Source: UBA4719 sp038249115 (GTDB lineage: Bacteria > Actinomycetota > Actinomycetes > Actinomycetales > Dermatophilaceae). Taken from it: a stretch of 29,621 bases of DNA. Positions 25,001 through 29,621 of this stretch are shown here, in pieces (the first letter of the stretch is position 1; every line of letters begins with the position of its first letter). Location: NCBI GenBank assembly GCA_038249115.1, contig JBBRWQ010000035.1, positions 1 to 29,621 of the forward strand, written 5' to 3'. A model generated the notes under the pieces. That model was not told the origin of the DNA, did not search any database, and was given only the letters and a program-made list of their open reading frames with translations. The translations under genes were made by a program, and so were the position numbers.

Positions 25001-26293
25001 CTGACCGACACCGGTGGCGTGCACACCTACACACGCAACGCCCGCGGCCAGCTGACCGGGGTCGACCACCCCGGCAACCGGGCCGACGAGACGTATGGGT
25101 GGGACCCGTTCGGCAACCGGACCGCCGACGCCACCAGCCCCCAGGGCACCAACACCACCGGACCCAGCGGTCGCCTGGCCGAAGACTCCGTCAGCGCGTA
25201 CACCTATGACGGGGAAGGGCGCCTGACCCAGGCAAGGAACAAGTCCACCGGCGACATCACCATCTACACGTGGTCAACCCAGGGCCAGCTCCTCAAGGTC
25301 GCCCGGCCCGGCGGTTCGACCAGCACCTACCGTTACGACCCGTTCGGCCGGCGGATCGAGGTCAACGACAACGGTCGCATCACCAGGTACGCCTGGGATG
25401 ACGCCAACATCGTTGGAGAGTACGACGGCGGCAACCAGCTGACCGCGGCCTTCGTCACCACACCTCAACCCGGGCAGATGCTCGGCGTAACACGACCCGA
25501 CGGCACCCACCTCTATCCGCTGGTCGACGGGCTCGGCAGCGTCACCGCACTCACCGACAGTGCAGGGGCCGTGGTCGGCCGCTACGAGTACGACGCATAC
25601 GGCTCGCAGGTCCAGGCCCCTACCGGGGCAGGCACGCAGGTCTACACGTTCGCCGGCCAGCAGCACGACGCCGCCACCGGCCTGTACTCGATGCGCTCCC
25701 GGTACTACGACCCCACGCAGGGGCGCTTCATCAGCGCGGACCCCGTTGCCGCAAACAACCAGTACTGGTACGCAGAAGCCGACCCGGTCGACATGGTGGA
25801 CGTCTTCGGCGAGACGTCATCGGTGGAGTACTCGTCGGTATCCTCCCTGAGCCGAGGCGTCGCGCTGGCTGTCCGAAACAATGGTGGCGCATACCTTTGC
25901 GAGAAGTTGGTCCAGGCTTCGATTGCGTGTATGACGGGTGGAGACTTCAGCGCCAGCAGCGTCGGGCAGGGAGGCGAGAGGCACGTGCGCTCCGAGCTCG
26001 GAAGCAAAGTCCCGGCGAACACCCAGACGTTCAGGATCCCCGGCTCAGAGATCGGCCGACGCCCGGACCTGGTCCTGCGTCGATACTGGGGCGAGGTCAA
26101 GAACACCGGCAAGGTGTACTTCAGCAGTCAGATCAGCGACACGCTGAAGTTGGCGAAGCTCCAACAGAAGACGTATGTCGTCTTCATCCGGGCCTCAACG
26201 TTCCAGAAGCTGGCCAACTCCCCCCTCTACAACATCCTCAACCGAGCCACCAAGCTTTCAGGCCTCGCCGTCATCGGGTGCCTACCCGGATAG
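19073..26293 (+). CDS. Secreted Rhs/YD-repeat polymorphic toxin with C-terminal PD-(D/E)xK-like nuclease domain
   Basis: A 2406-residue protein. Residues 1-48 are a long Sec signal peptide (ASA before APVIGG). About 96-173 is DUF4114 (DLFGGGDRDYNDNVFDFQGG); 180-365 two PKD-like domains (DGSASIDPDGNPLTYSW; VDWGDGTPAAP); 366-600 a beta-rich domain; 876-1090 CARDB- and DUF11-like repeats (YEVAVTNTGDTAVSDVAV); 1137-1263 an Ig-like module. From 1265 to 2247 is the YD-repeat shell with many GxxxxYxYDxxGR units, closing with the Rhs core (GLYSMRSRYYDPTQGRFISA). The last ~160 residues are a variable C-terminal toxin domain. No LPxTG anchor is seen. Such proteins deliver toxins to neighbouring cells. 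ATG 19073 behind GGGGG is preferred over GTG 19022, as it begins the signal peptide properly. Confidence 0.93.
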   Translation: MRRTKGFGLGFNGRWVQIRVRRVRAITFVAVTSLLLALTPFVALPASAAPVIGGQLYSTGVPVTVTVLPASAGYTSELWLFEPGPARRLATNRDVGKVVDLEPVAAGTELVFGTKVLNTGSEFRMGPGSRNGDGLAHAVVDFQGEGHAVVGFEDLFGGGDRDYNDNVFDFQGGITPVPDQTPSAAAGPDQQVPEGSVVRLDGSASIDPDGNPLTYSWAVTSHTGPPIALSDPTSATPTFGAPDDGSYTFTLEVSDGGHTSSDAVTVTVINANPALTLSNKPAYARGAAVLNASVTDAGFLDTHTAVVDWGDGTPAAPANVDAAGAGWASVLAAHSYPKPGNYPVTMTVTDDDGAVVTGRTSLEIVEPVALWANSTTAASAVNWTASKVVVSGRVHTNGDLRIRGSDKTFVGSTEFVGALDLAGGGATFTPAAKKVAVEQFPIRYVLADYRPGGRAATAAGSAFHDMTAACTTGGAWQVDEQNLDDGLYYANCAVRLTGHSLAGRATIVAEGPIQVSGSSARFDPFIDGLLFASSSTVDDAIKFSTSSSRFVGYTFTEHGGINLAGSGDSFFCGLLADRVQISAQNLTITASGCAQGAPTTLPPLLVPHLSLSLTTDPANGSTALPGQPVTHTVRLTNDKAALVVTGVIGVENLTASTVTATGADLVLQRLDAVSRDWVDLPNVQFAVHPIESPSAIFPGLDAIQGGSAGPRGLLAWAYRGTTYLDPEMIAELEDPTRTSGLRVRAAALTSPVEAAVRQLSNGDDLLAAYREQSADATDVNVNLSTVGSAIRTFTAATTPALSRLSPGQGVTLAAESAIPAVADRGKDETASSYLARLRAVDNNKLLATSNASAQATVGLILTDQSLSAVTRVLPVLNLKVTSPAEVRTGTDASWTMTTMNVGHANATGMNLSSDLATALDVTPDVPTEVTPGSEATFTSTYAVPQAATGSLAHQTSVVWKDSRGSSYGPIDQSDVTRLLSPARLALIKTAAQSLVQNGTQRILYEVAVTNTGDTAVSDVAVNDPLDPYTTLDAATLTTTSGSTGGSGPDRVQASIPTLPGHETALISFWVQVDAAVPSTVTAITNQATVTATGLPPVPSDDPGVPGATDSTITPVAANVGLPATEPTPGEETVPDPGLPRPSISLASPTDGARVTSPVNVAANLVAPDGQTITRWRITVRPADTVGAADRVLAQGVGNPPPPGALNLVSTLAASGESGALSVPVSATLDPSVLPNGTWLVTVAAEASGGGLQASTTSVLVDGQLKLGRYVSAARDLSVRIGATPVDVVRTYDTLALATGARGDLAPGWQADIASVRVSVNRPMGYRGWKMEPAACGLVFCMLKFASTAPHYSTVTWPDGHQDVFDLVPTEGSTFFTGLTSARFVARPGSTGTLEAIGDTGLMFTGDGNLYTGFGGGAVFDPKQFKLTTRDGTIYEIDRTKGLISLTPVAQPKLTSGPDGLVDAAGKGITYGRDLTGRITEIRGPAGEKVTYGFNAAGDLSVVTGPGAGGVTYGYDTNHYLTSVKDDGGHTLRTLEYQDGRLAAVVNADGTRSTLSLDQSGRQETLTDATGKLTTTSTYDDDGDLLREDHTFDGHTLTTRYTYDALGNPTTVTDPLGHISTAKWNSNGDLLEEVDAEARKSSYTYNAAGNPLTVAGPDGATATTITYTQDGQPATQKSADGSVLTYTYDPDTGRLLGAAGPKGRALTYGYDADGRVNKVTDNAGTTAGYTYDASGRTRSVTDNAGTTTLTRDGAGNILTVDDPSHQITRYTYDAFDRPLTLTEPSGKTSTWTFTPEGYLARTTDGTGAAVTYDWDAAGRLTDVKPADGRNVHYDYDPLGRMTQATGPDAIADLTWDDGDRLTATRTRASATSPQPDVTIGHSYDKAGVVTGVGVPAGPVEYGYDSRGRLATIGNQQLGQFTLGFDQLDRLSTLTRPNTVNDTLAWDGQDLASRNATKGTTVLSRAEYTLDAIGRRTSLTDTGGVHTYTRNARGQLTGVDHPGNRADETYGWDPFGNRTADATSPQGTNTTGPSGRLAEDSVSAYTYDGEGRLTQARNKSTGDITIYTWSTQGQLLKVARPGGSTSTYRYDPFGRRIEVNDNGRITRYAWDDANIVGEYDGGNQLTAAFVTTPQPGQMLGVTRPDGTHLYPLVDGLGSVTALTDSAGAVVGRYEYDAYGSQVQAPTGAGTQVYTFAGQQHDAATGLYSMRSRYYDPTQGRFISADPVAANNQYWYAEADPVDMVDVFGETSSVEYSSVSSLSRGVALAVRNNGGAYLCEKLVQASIACMTGGDFSASSVGQGGERHVRSELGSKVPANTQTFRIPGSEIGRRPDLVLRRYWGEVKNTGKVYFSSQISDTLKLAKLQQKTYVVFIRASTFQKLANSPLYNILNRATKLSGLAVIGCLPG
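25811..26293 (+). other. C-terminal toxin domain of the Rhs protein (PD-(D/E)xK nuclease-like)
   Basis: Residues about 2247-2406 follow the Rhs core and are unrelated to it. The segment contains GGERHVRSEL (Glu2302), then GRRPDLVLRRYWGEVKNTG with Asp2332, Glu2341 and Lys2343, spaced as in PD-(D/E)xK restriction-like nucleases. The continuation (SDTLKLAKLQQKTYVVFIRA) fits the following helix and strand. A DNase or RNase activity is therefore likely. The junction DPVDMVDVFGE departs from the usual DPxG cleavage motif (Val replaces Pro), which may affect release of the domain. Confidence 0.7.
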
Positions 26294-26300
26294 GAGAGCT

Positions 26301-27143
26301 GTGTCCTTCATCAGCGGTGCCATGTACTCGTATGCGGACCTTACCGGCCTGGGGGCCTTGGGGTTGGTGGGTCGAGCCCTGGACGCCGACCCGGACCTGA
26401 GGCCGTCGACACTGGACACCCGGGTGCCGCCCCGGCGGCGGGTGGACTCTAGTGCCGAGGTGATGGCCGAGGCTGAGGCTGCTGGCTTTGCCAAGGATGT
26501 GCACCTCTGGTGGCGGGACAGCGGCGCGGGCGGCGAGGGGAGCCTCGATGCCCGGCAACACATGTGGGCACCGCAGGACGTGCACTTCGGTATCAAGGAG
26601 GACTGGCTGCGAGATAAAGCGCACCGTGAGCGGCTCGCTGCCTGGATCCTGGGGGTGGTGGACGCCCAGGACTCCTACGTCGGGCACGTCAACTGGGTCA
26701 CGGCCACGAATGACCACGTCGGTGAGCTGATCATCTCGCACCGCATCCGAGCCCGCCGCGCCCGTTTTCAGGCTGGCGTCGGTAACGGGAGCAGCGAGGA
26801 GCCGCGCTACCTGTGGCCGCACGGGTGGCTGATCTATCTTGGCCCTGCCTATGTCGCCAAGTTCGGCAAGGACAAGGTGCGCCGGCTGGGGGTTCGCCAG
26901 GACTGGAGCGCTAACGGTGGCGCGTTGGTGTGGAACGCCTCGGATCCCTTCTTTCATGTGCCCGATGCCCAGACGAGCCGGGACTACCCCTACGTCCAGA
27001 CCTGGATCGATGCGCTGGGGCCGAACGCTGTCGTCCATGAGGAGTTCAAGGCGGCCAAGCCCGGGGAGCTCATGCCCACCCGGGCGGAGCATGAGGCCCA
27101 GACCCGACCTGTTAACCAGCGATATATCCCAGGCCAGCCGTAG
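26301..27143 (+). CDS. Probable cognate immunity protein for the Rhs toxin
   Basis: A 280-residue soluble protein with no signal peptide, starting at GTG 26301 just 7 bases after the rhs stop, with GGAG 4 bases before the start. In rhs loci the gene directly after the toxin codes for the immunity protein that binds and neutralises it. The composition (Trp-rich: HLWWRDSG, WPHGWLIYLGPAYVAKFG, DWSANGGALVWNASD) suggests a compact alpha/beta fold. I do not recognise a named immunity family. The assignment rests on position, coupling and cytoplasmic character. An upstream in-frame start at 26175 lies inside rhs and is rejected. Confidence 0.7.
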   Translation: MSFISGAMYSYADLTGLGALGLVGRALDADPDLRPSTLDTRVPPRRRVDSSAEVMAEAEAAGFAKDVHLWWRDSGAGGEGSLDARQHMWAPQDVHFGIKEDWLRDKAHRERLAAWILGVVDAQDSYVGHVNWVTATNDHVGELIISHRIRARRARFQAGVGNGSSEEPRYLWPHGWLIYLGPAYVAKFGKDKVRRLGVRQDWSANGGALVWNASDPFFHVPDAQTSRDYPYVQTWIDALGPNAVVHEEFKAAKPGELMPTRAEHEAQTRPVNQRYIPGQP

Positions 27144-27180
27144 GGTCGCCATGACCCTCAGCCGCCCAACACTGACCCCG

Positions 27181-27257
27181 TCTCATCAGCCGGACCCCGT
27201 TGCCGTTCTACAACATCGCGAACCGAACGACCAGGTTTCGTGCCTTGCCGTCATCGG
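27181..27257 (+). pseudogene. Scar of an rhs C-terminal cassette (core piece fused to toxin tail)
   Basis: Bases 27184-27205 match the rhs core at 25729-25751 (CATCAGC and CGGACCCCGTTGCCG, one base missing). Immediately afterwards 27207-27257 matches the end of the rhs gene at 26226-26277, about 42 of 52 positions including TCTACAACATC and GCCGTCATCGG, with one missing base that breaks the frame. So the core end is joined directly to a toxin tail, and the toxin body is gone. The translated tail, PFYNIANRTTRF, parallels PLYNILNRATKL of the intact toxin. It is the relic of a displaced or duplicated C-terminal module with about 80% nucleotide identity to the live one. Confidence 0.75.
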
Positions 27258-27271
27258 TCCGTCATCGGTGC
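27250..27271. repeat. 11-bp imperfect tandem duplication
   Basis: GTCATCGGTCC at 27250-27260 is followed directly by GTCATCGGTGC at 27261-27271, one difference. It lies at the boundary between the rhs scar and the downstream flank, which suggests slippage or a recombination join. Confidence 0.75.
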
Positions 27272-27295
27272 ATCAAAAGCGCACCATCCGCGCCA
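27259..27295. repeat. Dispersed imperfect repeat, copy A
   Basis: The blocks CCGTCA, GGTGCATCAA and ATCCGCGCCA appear in this order and orientation; the same blocks recur at 29007-29041. The copies differ by a 9- versus 7-base spacer between the last two blocks. This copy directly follows the rhs scar. Confidence 0.55.
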
Positions 27296-27328
27296 AGAGC
27301 GGAAGCATCGACGGCTATCGTCTTTGGC

Positions 27329-27925
27329 ATGGATTTACTGGCCCTTGACGATGTCCTGGCCGAGGTCATGGCGCGCCCGGCAGTTGGTGGGATACGCATT
27401 ATCGGTGTCGATGGTCTCCAAGGCTCCGGCAAGAGCACTCTGGCCGGGCGGATTTCGGCGCGTATCTGCGCGCCGCTGATCCAGATGGATGACTTCGTTT
27501 CGTGGGTAGACCTCGTGGGCTGGTGGCCACGTTTCGAGGACCAGGTTCTTAGCCCGTTGCTGTCGGGCCGCGATGCGCACTACGAGGTTCGAGACTGGGA
27601 GAACGACGAGTTCGGAACCTCCCTCAATGGTTGGAAGACTGTCGAATGGGCTCCCGTTGTTGTTCTTGAGGGACTCACCTGCACCCGGGCGGCCGTCGCG
27701 GATCGCCTCGCCTACCGCATCTGGGTCCAAGCCCCCGACGAGGTCCGGCTGAGGCGTGGTCTGGAGCGGGACGGGGAGAACCATCGCGAGCTTTGGCTGG
27801 CCTCCATGACCACAGAGCGCCAGTTCTTCGCGGCCGACGCAACCCCGACAAGGGCCGACTTGCGAGTCAACGGCAACTCGGACCTCCCACACGATCAGGA
27901 ATCCGAGGTCGTGTTCCTCGACTAG
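27329..27925 (+). CDS. P-loop kinase-like NTPase (uridine kinase-type fold)
   Basis: A 198-residue cytoplasmic protein with Walker A GLQGSGKST at residues 29-37, preceded by the strand IRIIGVD as in the uridine kinase/AAA_33 group of small-molecule kinases. QMDDFVSWVDL after it resembles the substrate-site DDF motif of that family, and VVVLEGL a second core strand; RLRRGLERDGEN could be the lid. Start ATG 27329 is chosen because the homologous fold begins there; no Shine-Dalgarno is evident and the TTG at 27200 would begin within the rhs scar. The same frame stays largely open after the TAG at 27923. Substrate unknown. The gene is accessory cargo beside the rhs locus. Confidence 0.75.
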   Translation: MDLLALDDVLAEVMARPAVGGIRIIGVDGLQGSGKSTLAGRISARICAPLIQMDDFVSWVDLVGWWPRFEDQVLSPLLSGRDAHYEVRDWENDEFGTSLNGWKTVEWAPVVVLEGLTCTRAAVADRLAYRIWVQAPDEVRLRRGLERDGENHRELWLASMTTERQFFAADATPTRADLRVNGNSDLPHDQESEVVFLD

Positions 27926-28276
27926 TTGGCCGCAGAAGTAGGCATCCACCTTGCCGCGATCCCGGCCTGGCACGCGGGCTCGGGCGGACGCGGGGTCAAT
28001 GTCCACGGGCTCTCACCCACGTTAGAGAACGTCCTCTTCGCGCCTACAACCAACGCGCGACTTGCGCCATGAGCGGAAGGATTTCTCGGCCGTCATGCCG
28101 ATGGCACGAGCGCCGCATGGGGAAGTTCCCACGAGGACATCACGACGTACGACCAGGGCCATAGGAATCTGGCTTTGGCCGTCGCAGATGGCGATCCTCT
28201 TAAGACTTAGATTGGGGTTCGAGGAGGCAACCGCGTCAGGACTGTCTTTTGGCCGTCTTTGCGGCATCCTTACCCC
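27926..28276 (+). other. Gap after the kinase gene, possibly decayed coding sequence
   Basis: No convincing gene. The reading frame of the kinase continues past its TAG for 48 codons (LAAEVGIHLAAIPAWHAGSG and on) to a TGA at 28070, then 45 more codons to a TAG at 28208 ending TTYDQGHRNLALAVADGDPL. These pieces look protein-like and could be a gene broken by stop codons, but long open frames are common at this GC content. A GAGGAGG at 28221-28227 has no start codon at the right distance. Confidence 0.3.
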
Positions 28277-28924
28277 ATGTGGACTGCGGCGGGCAGCGGT
28301 GAGGACGACAAGGCGCACCGAGAGTTTGAGGCGGCCAGGCGTCGTCGCCAGAGACCGGAGAACGAGGTTCCGATTTCGGTGGCCATCGATGCCGTCCTGG
28401 CCGATGGCCAGGAGGTGGTCGTCTTCATCTCCGGTGCGCGTGTGTTCAGCAATGGCGTCGACTTCACGCTAGAAGTGCGATCAAGACACGGAACCAACGA
28501 CGGCCGAGGCGGCATGTTGGGTGGCGTCCATGGCGATGGGGACCCCAGCGATCGCCTGCTGCTTGGCGTCGAATTCTCCGATGGGCGTCGATGCACCAAC
28601 ATCGGCGCACCGTTCACCGCCGACTTTCATGACACCGCCGATCGTCCGCTGTTAACGCCGGGAGGCGGCAGCGGCGGCACACGTGCCAGCGACATAAGCC
28701 TGTTCCTGTCTCCCTTACCTCCGCCGGGTGACCTACGTGTCGTGTGCGCCTGGCCCAAGTTTGGTCTGCCCGAGAAGATCACCGTCCTGTCTGCCGATGC
28801 CATTGTGGAGGCTGCGCACCGTGTCCGCGTGCTTTGGCCATGGGAACCAGAACCGGAACCCGAGTGGGGAGCCAAGCCACCAAACGTGCCCGAGGGCGGC
28901 TGGTTCGCTGAGCAAGAGAGCTAA
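28277..28924 (+). CDS. Uncharacterised actinobacterial protein
   Basis: A 215-residue soluble protein not recognised by me. Visible features are a charged N-terminus (AHREFEAARRRRQRPENEVP), a beta-rich centre (AVLADGQEVVVFISGARVFSNGVDFTLEVRSR; LLLGVEFSDGRR), a Gly-rich loop (LLTPGGGSGGTRASD) and a Trp/Glu/Pro tail (VLWPWEPEPEPEWGAKPP). There is no signal peptide or membrane segment. ATG 28277 is the first in-frame ATG with protein-like downstream sequence; a start 18 bases upstream is possible. Codon bias is strongly coding. Position next to an rhs locus allows, but does not show, a role as an extra immunity or accessory protein. Confidence 0.65.
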   Translation: MWTAAGSGEDDKAHREFEAARRRRQRPENEVPISVAIDAVLADGQEVVVFISGARVFSNGVDFTLEVRSRHGTNDGRGGMLGGVHGDGDPSDRLLLGVEFSDGRRCTNIGAPFTADFHDTADRPLLTPGGGSGGTRASDISLFLSPLPPPGDLRVVCAWPKFGLPEKITVLSADAIVEAAHRVRVLWPWEPEPEPEWGAKPPNVPEGGWFAEQES

Positions 28925-29137
28925 TCGCCAACCGCAGCTAGGTAGCGCTCTACAGACGCTTTCCGAATGAACGTCCTCGCGACACGACCGGCGCCCGCTG
29001 ACCCATCCGTCAATGGTGCATCAAGCTAACTATCCGCGCCAGATGAGTACGGCAGCAAGATGAGTCAGTGTGCATAAAGCTGGCCAGTGTCCTAGCCGAG
29101 AAGCACTCATGATCGATCGGTCGTTGAGACCTTCCCA
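28925..29137. other. Non-coding gap carrying the second dispersed repeat
   Basis: Between the stop of the uncharacterised protein and the end of the membrane-protein gene there is no credible gene. The stretch is AT-richer than its neighbours and contains repeat copy B (29007-29041), two GATGAGT copies (29042-29048 and 29057-29063) and the palindrome ATGATCGATCGG nearby. It may mark the right edge of the accessory block. Confidence 0.45.
29007..29041. repeat. Dispersed imperfect repeat, copy B
   Basis: CCGTCA (29007-29012), GGTGCATCAA (29015-29024) and ATCCGCGCCA (29032-29041) repeat, in the same order and orientation, the blocks found at 27259-27295. The two copies enclose the kinase gene and the 215-residue ORF. 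Confidence 0.55.
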
Positions 29138-29590
29138 TCACCGGGCGCGGAAGCGTTGGTGAGCGACGACCCGAGCCAGTCCGTACTCGAGCGCCACCGT
29201 GAGCACCCAAGCCAGCACAGCCAGGCCCACCGCGTCAGACGGTCGTGGGAACTCGCCCTCGAACCAGTGCGCCGAGAACAGCCCGGGGACGTAGATCGAC
29301 AACATCCCGAAGCAGCCCAGAACGACCAGCGCAATCACGCGCGACTGCGCACGGACCGCTAGCCCCTCAACGACCCCGGCTACAGACGCAGCAATCAGAG
29401 CATTGGCCAGAAGGAGGGGGCCGGTGCCGCGGTCCCAACCCACCACGCCGGTGTACTCCATTGGGCTGGCCATCCAGAGCAGGAAGGCGACCCCCACGGT
29501 GGCGAGGACGACGTGGGCCAAGAAACTCACCCGGGCAGCCCTGCTCGCTGGCCCTGGTGGCGAGTGCTCAGCCTCCGCCGGTGCTGTCAT
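29138..29590 (-). CDS. Small four-helix integral membrane protein
   Basis: A 150-residue protein with a short polar N-terminus (MTAPAEAEHSPPGPASRAA) and four hydrophobic segments: FLAHVVLATVGVAFLLWMA, LLLANALIAASVAGVVEG, VIALVVLGCFGMLSIYVPG and AVGLAVLAWVLTVALEYGLA, ending in a basic tail (VVAHQRFRAR). ATG 29590 has GGGGAGGA six bases upstream on the minus strand, an excellent ribosome site. No family is recognised and no catalytic motif stands out. It is transcribed toward the accessory block and may be the first gene of the resumed core chromosome. Confidence 0.75.
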   Translation of the reverse strand: MTAPAEAEHSPPGPASRAARVSFLAHVVLATVGVAFLLWMASPMEYTGVVGWDRGTGPLLLANALIAASVAGVVEGLAVRAQSRVIALVVLGCFGMLSIYVPGLFSAHWFEGEFPRPSDAVGLAVLAWVLTVALEYGLARVVAHQRFRAR

Positions 29591-29621
29591 GACGGTCCTC
29601 CCCTTTGGGTCTGGACTGTCG

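Noticed and set aside
23460..25700. Repetitive DNA that might be taken for a CRISPR or a tandem satellite
   Set aside because: The periodicity is protein-level YD repeats of variable spacing in one open frame, with no identical direct repeats and spacers.
27793..28164. 123-codon plus-strand ORF across the kinase 3' end
   Set aside because: Starts inside the kinase frame, is Arg/Pro/Gly-rich, and has no ribosome site.
28022..28318. 98-codon minus-strand ORF in the post-kinase gap
   Set aside because: No ribosome site, composition typical of a random frame, overlaps the start of the 215-residue gene.
18592..29137. Integrase, transposase or tRNA attachment site marking the accessory block
   Set aside because: Looked for on both strands and not found in the window; the case for a junction rests only on the glnA scrap, the scar and the dispersed repeat.

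Overview
The window looks like chromosomal DNA of a high-GC Gram-positive actinobacterium. The evidence is strong G/C preference at third codon positions, GTG starts, the GlnA2-GlnE pair, DUF1918 and DUF1876 domains, the TreYZ trehalose route and a CtpF-like P-type ATPase. The gene set and protein style suggest Micrococcales (Intrasporangiaceae-like), but genus assignment from this sequence alone is a guess.

Positions 1-18560 read as a mostly ordinary core region. It holds the 5' end of nadE (minus), a secreted M6 'immune inhibitor A' metalloprotease closed by a perfect 15-bp hairpin, and a plus-strand run glnA2-glnE-MFS transporter. A minus-strand block follows: a DUF1918+DUF1876 protein and a small DUF4242 protein. 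After a 43-codon candidate ORF come, on the minus strand and in order of transcription, a P-type ATPase, a CNNM/CorC-type CBS protein, treY and treZ. treY and treZ overlap by four bases (GTGA). A 31-codon ORF overlaps the treY start (ATGA).

Positions 18562-29137 are accessory. At the left edge lies what appears to be only the last eight or nine codons of glnA, the type I glutamine synthetase normally adenylylated by GlnE, still followed by a terminator-like hairpin. The reading frame loses all resemblance to glutamine synthetase upstream of that point, so this is a candidate insertion or recombination junction. Next is a 2406-residue secreted Rhs/YD-repeat protein. It has a signal peptide, DUF4114, PKD-like and DUF11-like modules, then a YD shell, and ends in a roughly 160-residue C-terminal domain with PD-(D/E)xK nuclease hallmarks. 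A 280-residue ORF starting 7 bases after its stop is the likely cognate immunity gene.

Just downstream of that ORF is a 77-bp scar. It fuses a piece of the rhs core to the last ~50 bp of the toxin tail, with the toxin body deleted and frame-breaking indels. This is a remnant of an older or displaced rhs C-terminal cassette. A P-loop kinase-like protein, a decayed-looking stretch, an unrecognised 215-residue protein, a dispersed repeat and a four-helix membrane protein (minus) complete the window.

The best candidate for something undescribed is the rhs toxin-immunity cassette together with its scar and the truncated glnA end. This would be an actinobacterial polymorphic toxin locus that appears to have exchanged its C-terminus and may sit at a junction in glnA.
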